Below, in pieces: positions 40,231 to 54,171 of a DNA stretch of 64,000 nucleotides. Under the pieces are notes generated by a model. That model saw only the letters and a program-made list of their open reading frames with translations, searched no databases and had not been told where the DNA came from. The stretch is from positions 2,493,001 through 2,557,000 of the forward strand of contig NZ_CP108882.1 of the NCBI RefSeq assembly GCF_036347055.1, given 5' to 3'. A program made the position numbers and the translations under genes. Each line of letters begins with the position of its first letter. Within the stretch, counting starts at the first letter, position 1. The DNA comes from Streptomyces sp. NBC_00820 (GTDB lineage: Bacteria > Actinomycetota > Actinomycetes > Streptomycetales > Streptomycetaceae).

Positions 40231-41279
40231 TGCCGACGCTGCGTACCGTCGCCCTCGTCACGGGCACCGCCCTGCTGACCCGGCGGGCCCTGCGCCGCCG
40301 CGTCCGTACCTCGCCGCTGTGGCCACTGCCCGCCCTGGACCCACCGGTCTCCGGGCTCCCCCGCTCCCGGACCCTGCGGCTGACCCTCACCGCGCGCGAG
40401 CCGGTGGCCGACGGGGTCGTACGGCTACGCCTGGAGGGCGACGGGCTGCCGTCCTGGGAACCGGGCGCGCACCTCGACCTGGTGCTGCCCTCGGGGCTGG
40501 TGCGGCAGTACTCGCTGTGCGGGGACCCGGAGGACTCCACGTCGTACACGGTCGCCACCCGGCTGGTCGAGGACGGGCGGGGCGGCTCGCGGGAGGTGCA
40601 CGAACAACTCACCGAGGGGACGGTTCTGCGGGCACGCGGCCCCCGCAACCGTTTCCCGCTGGTCGGGGCGCCGGGTTACGTCTTCGTCGCCGGCGGTATC
40701 GGCATCACGCCGGTCCTGCCGATGCTGCGGGCGCTGCCGGAGGACGCGGACTGGCGGCTGCTGTACTGCGGCCGGAACCGGGCGTCCATGCCGTTCCTGG
40801 AGGAGGTGGCGAAGCTGGCGCGGGACCGGCTGACCGTGGTCGCCGAGGACGAGGACGGGCGCCCGGACCTGGACGCCCTGCTGGCGGACGTGCCGGAGGG
40901 CACGGCCGTGTACTGCTGCGGCCCCGAGGGCCTGATGACGGCGGTCGAGGCGCGGCTGCCCGAGTCCGCCACGCTGCACCTGGAGCGGTTCGCGCCACGT
41001 ACCGCGACCGCGGGCGACCGGGAGTTCGAGGTCGAACTGCGGCGCAGCGGACGGACGTTGACGGTACCGGCCGACTCCACCGTGCTGGCCGCCGTACGCC
41101 GTGAACTGCCGGACACCCTCTACTCCTGCGAGCAGGGGTTCTGCGGGACGTGCCGGCAGCGGGTGCTGGAGGGCGAGGTGGAGCACCGGGACGAGCTGCT
41201 GACCGACGCAGAGCGTGCCGGGTCGATGCTGATCTGCGTCTCGCGGGCCGCCGACGGGCGGCTCGTGCTGGATCTCTGA
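40230..41279 (+). CDS. Ferredoxin reductase with FAD, NAD and 2Fe-2S domains
   Basis: A 349-aa phthalate-dioxygenase-reductase/VanB type electron-transfer protein. FMN/FAD domain: HLDLVLPSGLVRQYSLCGDP; NAD domain: VAGGIGITPVLPML; C-terminal plant-type 2Fe-2S ferredoxin: CEQGFCGTC with a further Cys in SMLICVSRA. It passes electrons from NAD(P)H to an oxygenase. It overlaps the PF10118 gene by 1 bp, and the pair probably forms a functional unit. Confidence 0.9.
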   Translation: MPTLRTVALVTGTALLTRRALRRRVRTSPLWPLPALDPPVSGLPRSRTLRLTLTAREPVADGVVRLRLEGDGLPSWEPGAHLDLVLPSGLVRQYSLCGDPEDSTSYTVATRLVEDGRGGSREVHEQLTEGTVLRARGPRNRFPLVGAPGYVFVAGGIGITPVLPMLRALPEDADWRLLYCGRNRASMPFLEEVAKLARDRLTVVAEDEDGRPDLDALLADVPEGTAVYCCGPEGLMTAVEARLPESATLHLERFAPRTATAGDREFEVELRRSGRTLTVPADSTVLAAVRRELPDTLYSCEQGFCGTCRQRVLEGEVEHRDELLTDAERAGSMLICVSRAADGRLVLDL

Positions 41280-41326
41280 GGGGGGTCCGGTGAACACCGG
41301 GGCGGTGCCGTCCGGTTGAAGGGCGG

Positions 41327-41338
41327 TACCGGTCGGTA
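41327..41338 (+). promoter_or_regulatory. Possible TetR operator
   Basis: TACCG-GT-CGGTA, an inverted repeat ending 10 bp before the ATG of the TetR gene. Position and symmetry suit autoregulation; the site is short. Confidence 0.4.
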
Positions 41339-41348
41339 AGGTGTTCGT

Positions 41349-42038
41349 ATGAGTACCGGGGTTCGCCGCAGGATGGGCGTCGAGGAGCGGCGGCAGCAGC
41401 TCATCAAGGTCGCCCTCGATCTGTTCAGCCGACGTTCGCCCGACGAGGTCTCCATAGACGAGATAGCGGCCGCGGCGGGCATCTCGCGCCCGCTGGTGTA
41501 TCACTACTTCCCCGGCAAGATCAGCCTGTACGAGGCGGCGTTGAAGCGCGCCTCGGAGGATCTGGCGAGCCGGTTCGAGGAGCCGCACGAGGGTCCGCTG
41601 GGGGCCAGGCTGCTGCGGGTGATGCGCCGCTTCTTCGATTTCGTGGACGAGCACGGGCCCGGTTTCTCCGCGCTGATGCGCGGCGGCCCGGCCGTGGGTT
41701 CGTCGAAGACCAACGCGCTCGTCGACTCCGTGCGCCAGATCGCCTACGAGCAGATCCTCTCGCACCTGGGCGTCACGGACGCGCCCGCGCGCCTGGAACT
41801 GGTCGTCCGGTCGTGGATCTCGCTCGCCGAGTCGACGGCGCTGATCTGGCTCGACGGCCGGCGCATCCCGCGCGCCGAGCTGGAGCTCCAGCTCGTCCAC
41901 GACTTCGCCGCGCTCACGGCGGTGAGCGCGGCCTACGACGCGGAGATGGCCGCCCTGGTGAGCCGGATGGTCAAGAACGAGCCGGCCGACGGCCCCTTCG
42001 CGGAGCTCGCCGGCCGGCTGCTGTCCCTGGCTACCTGA
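41349..42038 (+). CDS. TetR-family regulator of the di-iron module
   Basis: A 229-aa TetR repressor. HTH at about residues 30-55 (EVSIDEIAAAAGISRPLVYH YFPGK). The C-terminal ligand-binding domain is all-helical. It follows the ferredoxin reductase by ~70 bp on the same strand and probably controls the PF10118-reductase pair in response to its substrate. Confidence 0.88.
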   Translation: MSTGVRRRMGVEERRQQLIKVALDLFSRRSPDEVSIDEIAAAAGISRPLVYHYFPGKISLYEAALKRASEDLASRFEEPHEGPLGARLLRVMRRFFDFVDEHGPGFSALMRGGPAVGSSKTNALVDSVRQIAYEQILSHLGVTDAPARLELVVRSWISLAESTALIWLDGRRIPRAELELQLVHDFAALTAVSAAYDAEMAALVSRMVKNEPADGPFAELAGRLLSLAT

Positions 42039-42060
42039 ACCGTTCCCAGGCCCTGTTGAC

Positions 42061-47499
<5,439 letters not shown>

Positions 47500-47603
47500 A
47501 GGCGGGAACTCCTTGCGATTACGGCTCTGTTGGGGTCCGACCCCAACGCCCGCGGCACGGCTCCGGTGCCGGGCGACCGCGCGACCGTATCGCCAACGAA
47601 AGG

Positions 47604-47635
47604 GTTGCAGCAAGAGTCTTGAAACTCTTAGCAAG
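47604..47635 (-). promoter_or_regulatory. MalR-like operator of the amylopullulanase
   Basis: On the minus strand heptamers CTTGCTA and CTTGCTG lie about 21 bp apart, flanking the inverted repeat AAGAGTCTTGAAACTCTT. They resemble the CTTGCAG-type elements reported for Streptomyces starch and maltose promoters. The site is ~105 bp before the start codon. Confidence 0.55.
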
Positions 47636-47690
47636 ACCTTTCAGCGCCAACCTCCGTGAAGGGCCGTTCCGTTCGTGCCGCGTCGCGCTC

Positions 47691-48383
47691 TCAGCCGCCG
47701 AGCAGTTCGGACAGGGGCTGATCGGGGGCGAGTTCGACGCCCAGCGCGCGCAGGTTGCCGTCGAGCACCGACCAGATCGAGCAGGTGAGGAACTCGGCGA
47801 GCCGGGCGCTGTCGAGTTCGCGTGGCATGGTGGTGAACCAGTCGTTGACCGTGGCGTCGACGAATCCGACGACGCCTACGGCCAGCGAGCGCGCCAGCGG
47901 GCTGTCCTCGCCGCGGGCTTTCAGGACGGCCGCGAACAACGCGCCCACCTGCACGGCGATCGCCGCCTTGGTGCCCGCGACCACCCCGGAGCCGCCTCCC
48001 GGCGCGGCGGAGCCCACGCCGAGGAAGGCGTGCAGCCGGGGGTGCAGGCCGATCCAGTCGAGATACGCGTCGACGGCGCGCCGGATGGCCGCCATGACGG
48101 TGCCGTCGGGCGCCAGCGCCGGCGCGAGGTCGGCCATGAGGGATTCGACGACGCGCCCGCGGATCAGCTCGTCGAGTTCGGCGCGGTCCTTGAAGTGCCG
48201 GTACACCACCGACCGCGGCAGCCCGATCCGTTCGGCGATCCGCTTGACGCCGACGTCGGGGCCCTCCTCCTCGATGGCGGCGACGGCTGCGTCGATCACG
48301 TCGATCTGGCGCCGGGCCTTGTGCGCGTTCCAGCGGGTCGAACGGCCGTCGGCCTCGGCCCTCTGGTTCGTGGTGTCCGCCAT
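47691..48383 (-). CDS. TetR-family regulator of the oxidation block
   Basis: A 230-aa TetR repressor. HTH near residues 45-75 (VGVKRIAERIGLPRSVVYRH FKDR). It is the last gene of the minus-strand block, 137 bp after the acyl-CoA dehydrogenase stop, and probably controls that block. GAGGAA lies just before the ATG at 48383; a longer frame starts further upstream in the gap. Confidence 0.85.
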   Translation of the reverse strand: MADTTNQRAEADGRSTRWNAHKARRQIDVIDAAVAAIEEEGPDVGVKRIAERIGLPRSVVYRHFKDRAELDELIRGRVVESLMADLAPALAPDGTVMAAIRRAVDAYLDWIGLHPRLHAFLGVGSAAPGGGSGVVAGTKAAIAVQVGALFAAVLKARGEDSPLARSLAVGVVGFVDATVNDWFTTMPRELDSARLAEFLTCSIWSVLDGNLRALGVELAPDQPLSELLGG

Positions 48384-48490
48384 TTCCTCAGGATAACTTC
48401 GCCGGGGTATGCGCGACGCCGTGTCGCACACAACTGGAAGGCGCCCCGGTCACCGGGCGCCTCGGGCGCCGGACGCCAGGCGCCTCAGAG

Positions 48491-48529
48491 GCCCCAGACG
48501 CCCCAGACGCCTCAGACGCCTCAGACGCC
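48491..48529. repeat. Tandem 9-bp repeats across a stop codon
   Basis: About four copies of a CCCAGACGC/CTCAGACGC unit. In the sense of the acyl-CoA dehydrogenase they read GGCGTCTGA repeats, so its Gly-Val-stop end is duplicated. Confidence 0.75.
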
Positions 48530-49663
48530 GAGGAAACGGCCGATGATCTCCTTCATGATCTCCGTGGTGCCGCCGTAGATGGTCTGCACCCGGCTGTCGA
48601 GGAACGCCTGCGCGACCGGGTACTCGCTCATGAAGCCGTAGCCGCCGTGCAGTTGGAGGCAGGTGTCCACGACCCGCTTCTGCAGCTCGGTCGTCCACCA
48701 CTTGGCCATGGCGGCGTCCGAGACCGACAGGGCGCCCTCGTTGTGGACGGTGATGCAGCGGTCCAGGAAGGTGCGGGCGATCTGGATCTCGGTGGCCATC
48801 TCGGCGAGGCTGAAGCGGTTGGCCTGGAAGGAGCCGATGGGCCGGTTGAACGCCGTACGCTCCTTGCAGTACGCGAGGGTCGTCTCGAAGATCTTCTCGC
48901 TCGCCGCCACGGCCGCCACCGCGATCGACAGCCGCTCCTGGGGCAGGGCGTTCATCAGGTGGGCGAACCCGGAGTTCTCCTCCCCGAGGAGGTTCGCGGC
49001 GGGAACCCGGACGTCCTCGAAGAACAGCTCGGCGGTGTCCTGTGCCTTCAGGCCGATCTTCTCGAGGTTCCGGCCGCGTTCGAAGCCCGGGGTGCCGCGC
49101 TCGACCACGAGCAGGCTCGTGCCGTGAGCCCCCTGCTCCGGGTCGGTCTTGACCACGACGATCACGAGGTCGGCGTTGATGCCGTTGGTGATGAAGGTCT
49201 TGGAGCCGTTGACCACGTAGTGGTCGCCGTCGCGCACGGCCGTGGTGCGGATGCTCTGCAGGTCACTGCCGGCACCCGGCTCGGTCATCGCGATGGCCGT
49301 GATCAGCTCGCCCGCGCAGAAGCCGGGCAGCCAGCGCCGCTTCTGCTCCTCGTTCGCGAGCTTCAGCAGATAGGGGGCCACCACGTCGTTGTGCAGCGTG
49401 AAGCCGACCCCCGAGGCGCCGGCCCGCACGATCTCCTCGCTGAGCACGGTGTTGTAGCGGAAGTCGGCCACTCCCCCGCCGCCGTACTCCTGCGGCACGT
49501 CCGTGCCCAGCAGCCCCAGCTTGCCTGCCTCGGTCCACAGGGTGCGCGGGACGATCCCGTCGCTCTCCCACTGCTTGTGGAAGGGGACGATGTGGCGCTC
49601 CACGAAGGCGCGCACGGTCGCGCGGAAGCTCTCGTGGTCGGCGGTGTACAGCACGCTCTCCAT
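48521..49663 (-). CDS. Acyl-CoA dehydrogenase (isovaleryl/long-chain type)
   Basis: A 380-aa flavoprotein that oxidises an acyl-CoA at the alpha-beta position. Motifs: IAMTEPGAGSDL, NGSKTFITNG, QLHGGYGFMSEYPV and TIYGGTTEIMKEI. The usual IYEGT Glu is Gly here (residue 364), but Glu243 in PQERLSI occupies the alternative catalytic position used by isovaleryl- and long-chain enzymes. It should therefore be active. It sits 97 bp after the FNR gene in the oxidation block. Confidence 0.9.
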   Translation of the reverse strand: MESVLYTADHESFRATVRAFVERHIVPFHKQWESDGIVPRTLWTEAGKLGLLGTDVPQEYGGGGVADFRYNTVLSEEIVRAGASGVGFTLHNDVVAPYLLKLANEEQKRRWLPGFCAGELITAIAMTEPGAGSDLQSIRTTAVRDGDHYVVNGSKTFITNGINADLVIVVVKTDPEQGAHGTSLLVVERGTPGFERGRNLEKIGLKAQDTAELFFEDVRVPAANLLGEENSGFAHLMNALPQERLSIAVAAVAASEKIFETTLAYCKERTAFNRPIGSFQANRFSLAEMATEIQIARTFLDRCITVHNEGALSVSDAAMAKWWTTELQKRVVDTCLQLHGGYGFMSEYPVAQAFLDSRVQTIYGGTTEIMKEIIGRFLGV

Positions 49664-49760
49664 GACGGGGCCATTCCTGTCGCTAGGGGGCGGAAGGGGT
49701 CGGGCGGAACGGTGCCGGCGGTTCCGGCGGCGCACGACGCCACCGGGACCGGAGCGGCGG

Positions 49761-51470
49761 CTAACGGGACCGGCGCAGGACGGTCAGGGGCAGGACGGTC
49801 AGGGGCAGGCGCCGCCGCGGCGCGGGGGCCGCGGGGCGCGCCGTGGCGAGCAGGGTGTCCCTGTCGGTGATCTTGACGCGGGGGCGCCCCTGGAGAGCAC
49901 CTGCCGCGCGTTCGGCCCGGTCGATCGCCTGCCAGCCGTCGAGGTCCACGACCTCCGCGGACCCCGTCGTGCCCGTCGTGCCCGGCGTGCCCATCGCACC
50001 GGGTGGGGCCGCCGTACCCGACGCGTCCGCCGGCGCGGTGAGCCGGCCGGCGTCGAAGTCGTCGAGGAGTGCCGCGACGGTCTCCTCCGCGCAGGTCTTG
50101 TTGGTCCCGATGAACCCGGTGGGACCGCGCTTGATCCAGCCGGCGACATAGACGCCCGGCTCGACCCGGCCCCGCTCGTGGGGAACCGTGCCGGTCCCCT
50201 CGTCGAACGGCAGCCCCGGGACCGGCCGGGCGCGGTATCCCACCGAACGCAGCACGAGCGAGGTCGCGATGGTCTCCGTCTCGCCGGTGGGGACGGCCCG
50301 TACGGTGCCGTCGTCGTCCGTGCGCAGCTCGGTGCGGGCGACCTCCAGACCGGTCACCCGGTCGTCGCCGAGGACGCGGGTCGGTGTGGTCAGGAAGCGC
50401 AGCACGATGCGGCGCCGGCCGGGTACGGGTGTGCGGGCGGCGAGTTCGGCGAGCAGGGCCGTCCTGGGCGAGGTGTCCGGCGCCAGGCCCTCCGGCCAGC
50501 CCTCGACGACGACGTCGACGCTGTCGAGCGCGGCGAGCGCGAGCAGTTCCGGCAGGGTGAAGGAGGCCTCGGCCGGCCCGCGCCGCCCGAGGACGACCAC
50601 CTCGCGCACCCGGCTGCCGCGCAGCGCGTCCAGCGCCCCGTCGGCGATGTCGGTGCGGGCGAGCGATGCCGGGTCGGCGGTCAGCACGCGGGCCACGTCC
50701 AGGGCCACGTTGCCGTTGCCGACGACCACGGCGCGTTCGCCGTCCAGGGCGCAGGTCGTGGCCCCGTGGTCGGGATGGCCGTTGTACCAGGCCACGAAGT
50801 CGGTGGCGGCCGCGCTGCCGGGCAGGTCCTCGCCGTCGATGCCGAGCCGCCGGTCGGTCGCGGCGCCCACCGCGTAGACGACGGCGTGATGGTCACGCAG
50901 CAGGTCCTCGTGGCGCAGGTCTTCGCCCACCTCCACGTTGAGCCGGTACGCGAAGCCGGGCTGGGCCTCGATGGCCCGGAAGAGCCGGGTGACTCCCTTG
51001 GTGTCCTGGTGGTCCGGCGCGACCCCCGTGCGCGCCAGGCCGTAGGGGGTGGGCAGCCGGTCGTACACGGTCACGCGGACGCCCGGATGCTTGAGCAGCT
51101 CGTCGGCGGCGAAGAGGCCCGCCGGGCCCGCCCCGACCACGGCCACCCGCAACTCGCCCGCGTTGAGCTGCCGTTGCCTGGGCACGAGAGCCAGTGGCGT
51201 ACGGGCCGGATGCGGATCATCCTCGTAGTAGGCCGCGTTGAGGTCGAGGAACGGCTGCTCGGCCGCGGTGAGCCTGGTGTGCGGCTTGAGCGCGTCCACC
51301 GGGCAGGCGCTCGCGCAGGCACCGCAGTCGACGCAGGCGCGCGGGTCGACGTAGAGCATCTCGGCCGCGGCGAAGCCGGGTTCACCGGGTGCGGGGTGGA
51401 TGCAGTTGACCGGGCAGGCCAGCACGCAGGACGCGTCGGCGCAGCACGACCGGGTGACGACGTAGGGCAT
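49761..51470 (-). CDS. Ferredoxin/ferredoxin-NADP reductase fusion
   Basis: A 569-aa protein. The N-terminal ~65 residues are a bacterial ferredoxin (CCADASCVLACPVNCIH and CVDCGACASACPVDA). An adrenodoxin-reductase-type FNR follows (VAVVGAGPAGLFAADELL, VVGNGNVALDVARVL, GYRARPVPGLPF, VYVAGWIKRGPTGFIGTNK). It would move electrons from NADPH to the adjacent oxygenases. It lies 67 bp after the di-iron gene on the same strand. Confidence 0.92.
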   Translation of the reverse strand: MPYVVTRSCCADASCVLACPVNCIHPAPGEPGFAAAEMLYVDPRACVDCGACASACPVDALKPHTRLTAAEQPFLDLNAAYYEDDPHPARTPLALVPRQRQLNAGELRVAVVGAGPAGLFAADELLKHPGVRVTVYDRLPTPYGLARTGVAPDHQDTKGVTRLFRAIEAQPGFAYRLNVEVGEDLRHEDLLRDHHAVVYAVGAATDRRLGIDGEDLPGSAAATDFVAWYNGHPDHGATTCALDGERAVVVGNGNVALDVARVLTADPASLARTDIADGALDALRGSRVREVVVLGRRGPAEASFTLPELLALAALDSVDVVVEGWPEGLAPDTSPRTALLAELAARTPVPGRRRIVLRFLTTPTRVLGDDRVTGLEVARTELRTDDDGTVRAVPTGETETIATSLVLRSVGYRARPVPGLPFDEGTGTVPHERGRVEPGVYVAGWIKRGPTGFIGTNKTCAEETVAALLDDFDAGRLTAPADASGTAAPPGAMGTPGTTGTTGSAEVVDLDGWQAIDRAERAAGALQGRPRVKITDRDTLLATARPAAPAPRRRLPLTVLPLTVLRRSR

Positions 51471-51537
51471 GGCGGGCTTCTTCGCTCGGGCGGTTCGGTC
51501 GGACGGACAGGTCGGGCGGACCGGTCGGGCGGACCGG

Positions 51538-52497
51538 TCAGGCGGACAGTGAGGCGGGGTGGCTGCGGTAGCGGGACGGGCGGCCGTCGATGCGGAGCAT
51601 CTTCCACACGCGCCGGGAGGCCCGGTTCATCAGGCCGATGTCCTCGGCGAGCATGCGCACGTCGGCGAAGAGGTCGCGCAGCATCTTCCGCCCGTCGTCG
51701 GACCTCCAGAAAATGTCCTTGATCACCGAGTAGGGCACGCCCATCTTCTCGGCGGTCCTCCGGTCGGGGATCACGATCACGTCGCCCAGGCGGCGCATGA
51801 TCAGCGGGAACATGACCGACAGCACCCCCCTGCGCACCTTCCCGTACCCGGGGACCTTGGTGCGCAGGAACTCGTGGGCGAAGGAGATGTGCCGGGCCTC
51901 CTCGGCGACGTGGATCTGCATGATCCTCGTCAGCAGCGGGTGGCCTTCGGCGCCCGAGCGCAGGATCGCCTTCTGGATGTGGTCGATCGGCTCCTCGCCG
52001 GCCAGCACGCCGGTGAAGAACGCCTCCGGCAGCAGCGAGGCGGCGAGCGGGAGGAAGCGGCTGATCACCTGGAAGGAGCGGCGGCCGCCGTGCACGTCGA
52101 CCCCGGCGCGGTTGACGAACTCCTGGAACATCTGGGTGTGGTGGGTCTCCTCGGTGATCTCGTGGGTGAGATACCGGAATTCCGGGTCCTGGTTGCCCAG
52201 GTGGAAGACGTAGTCCAGCGCCCCGCGCATGAGCACGTTCTCGAACTGCATGCCCACCTTGGCGACGTTGGCGTACCGCCAGAGCCCGATCTCGGCCTGC
52301 CGCCCGGGTGGCTGCGCCCGGTACCAGGGGTGTCCGCCCAGCGGGTCGGCCTCGGGCAGGATCCAGCGGGGGTCCTGCGGGTCGACGGCGAAGTCGGGGT
52401 TGTCCCAGTCGATGTCGGTGAACGCGTCGAAGTGGACGTGCACCGAGCCCTCGGACAGGGTCTGGAGCACCTCGTGGTACGTCTGCTGGCTGGTCAT
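51538..52497 (-). CDS. AurF-like di-iron oxygenase
   Basis: A 319-aa protein of the AurF/PF11583 type. Di-iron ligands appear in FENVLMRGALDYVFHLG, EITEETHHTQMFQEF and IHVAEEARHISFAHEFL. Family members oxidise aryl amines or other hydrophobic substrates with O2 and a reductase. The ferredoxin/FNR fusion next door is a natural electron donor. It follows the BVMO-like gene by 32 bp. Confidence 0.85.
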   Translation of the reverse strand: MTSQQTYHEVLQTLSEGSVHVHFDAFTDIDWDNPDFAVDPQDPRWILPEADPLGGHPWYRAQPPGRQAEIGLWRYANVAKVGMQFENVLMRGALDYVFHLGNQDPEFRYLTHEITEETHHTQMFQEFVNRAGVDVHGGRRSFQVISRFLPLAASLLPEAFFTGVLAGEEPIDHIQKAILRSGAEGHPLLTRIMQIHVAEEARHISFAHEFLRTKVPGYGKVRRGVLSVMFPLIMRRLGDVIVIPDRRTAEKMGVPYSVIKDIFWRSDDGRKMLRDLFADVRMLAEDIGLMNRASRRVWKMLRIDGRPSRYRSHPASLSA

Positions 52498-52529
52498 CGC
52501 GGTCCTCGATCCGGCGGTGGGTCGAACGG

Positions 52530-54038
52530 TCAGGCCGCGTGGGCCGGGTCGGGCCGGCCGGCGTCCCGGTCGGCGGGCCGGCCGCCGAAGCGGAGCGCGG
52601 GGTCGTCGACCGGGGCGCGCCGCAGGGCGCGGCGGTCGCGGTAGTAGTTGTTCCAGATCCGCCAGGGCGCGCGGGTCCCCTGCCGGGGCATCACGGCGTC
52701 GCCGCGGGCGATGTAACCGGAGGTCAGCGAGTCGCCCATGGCGGACTCCGGGGCCCGGTCCGCCTCCGTGGCGACGGGTACGACCTGGGTGTGGCCCCGC
52801 TCGTCCATGTGCGTGAGCAGCCTGCTGACGTACTCGCAGGCCATGTCGGCCTTGAGGGTCCAGGAGGCGTTGGTGTAGCCGAGGACGACCGCGAGGTTGG
52901 GGACGCCGTCGAGCAGCACGCCCTTGTAGATGACGTGGTCGCGGGTGGTCACGGGGCGGCCGTCCACCTCCAGCCGGGCGCCGCCGGCGATCTGCACCCG
53001 CAGCCCGGTGGCGGTGACGACGATGTCGGCCGGGATGTCCTCGCCGGACCTCAGCCGGACGCCGGTCTCGGTGAACGAGTCGATGTGGTCTGTGACCACC
53101 GAGGCCTCGCCGCTCTTGAGCGCCTTGAACAGATCACCGCCGGGCACCACGCACAGCCGCTGGTCCCAGGGCTTGTACGACGGGGTGAAGTGGCGCATGT
53201 CGACGCTCTTGCCGAGCTGGGCCCGCACGCCGGCCAGCAGCACCTTGCGCATGACGGTGGGGGCGCTGCGGCACAGCGCGTACAGGCCGCGCTGGAGCGC
53301 GATGTTGCGGGAGCGTCCGAACCGGTAGAGCAGTTCGGCGGGGACGCCCGCCTTGCGCAGGAGGACCGACACCGGGTCGTACTGCGGCAGGGTCATGATG
53401 TACGTCGGCGAGCGCTGGACCATGGTGACGTGGGCGGCGTCGCCGGCCATCGCGGGCACCAGGGTGATGGCGGTGGCACCGCTGCCGATGACGACGACGC
53501 GCTTGCCGCGGTGGTCGAGGTCCTCGGGCCAGTGCTGCGGGTGGACGACGGTCCCGGTGAAGCGTTCCTCACCGGGGAAGTCGGGGCGGTGGCCGGCGTC
53601 GTAGTCGTAGTAGCCGGTGGCGTTGACGAGGAACGCGCAGCTGTAGGTCTCGCTCTCGCCGGTGGTCTCGTCCAGTGCCTCGACGGTCCACCGCCCCTCC
53701 GCGCTCGACCAGTTCGCCCTGGCGACCCGGCGGCCGAAGCGGATGCGGCCGGAGACGCCGTGCTCGTCGGCGGTCTCCTGGACGTACCGGCGGATGTCCG
53801 CGCCGTCGGCGAGGATCTTGGTGCCGCGCCAGGCGCGGAAGCGGTAGCCGAAGGTGTACATGTCCGAGTCCGAGCGGACGCCCGGGTAGCGGAACAGGTC
53901 CCAGGTGCCGCCGACACGGGCGCGCCGCTCCAGGACCGCGTACGTCTTGCCGGGGTTGTGCCGGGCCAGGTGGCAGGCGGCGCTGATGCCGGACAGCCCA
54001 GCGCCGATGATCAGCACATCGACATGCCGTTGCGTCAT
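52530..54038 (-). CDS. Flavin monooxygenase, Baeyer-Villiger type
   Basis: A 502-aa FAD/NADPH enzyme. First Rossmann motif VLIIGAGLSGISAACHLARH, the BVMO fingerprint FTGTVVHPQHWPED (FxGxxxHxxxWP), second Rossmann motif VVVIGSGATAITLV, and PTYIMTLPQYDP, VVTATGLRVQI. Such enzymes insert oxygen next to a ketone or oxidise soft nucleophiles. It is the first gene of the block; GGGAGA precedes the ATG at 54038, chosen over an upstream in-frame ATG. Confidence 0.88.
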   Translation of the reverse strand: MTQRHVDVLIIGAGLSGISAACHLARHNPGKTYAVLERRARVGGTWDLFRYPGVRSDSDMYTFGYRFRAWRGTKILADGADIRRYVQETADEHGVSGRIRFGRRVARANWSSAEGRWTVEALDETTGESETYSCAFLVNATGYYDYDAGHRPDFPGEERFTGTVVHPQHWPEDLDHRGKRVVVIGSGATAITLVPAMAGDAAHVTMVQRSPTYIMTLPQYDPVSVLLRKAGVPAELLYRFGRSRNIALQRGLYALCRSAPTVMRKVLLAGVRAQLGKSVDMRHFTPSYKPWDQRLCVVPGGDLFKALKSGEASVVTDHIDSFTETGVRLRSGEDIPADIVVTATGLRVQIAGGARLEVDGRPVTTRDHVIYKGVLLDGVPNLAVVLGYTNASWTLKADMACEYVSRLLTHMDERGHTQVVPVATEADRAPESAMGDSLTSGYIARGDAVMPRQGTRAPWRIWNNYYRDRRALRRAPVDDPALRFGGRPADRDAGRPDPAHAA

Positions 54039-54171
54039 GCCCGTCTCCCTCTTCCCGCCGTCTGTTTCCGTACCGTGTGCCCGCAACTTACCTGCGACAG
54101 TGTGTTTCAGATACTGCCGGGGAAGTTATTTACATCACGTCTAACAACGGCGGGAGGAGGGAACGGGGGCC

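Noticed and set aside
48491..48529. Short CRISPR-like array
   Set aside because: Units are contiguous 9-bp repeats without spacers; no cas genes are in the window. The same holds for the 15-bp array at 23546.
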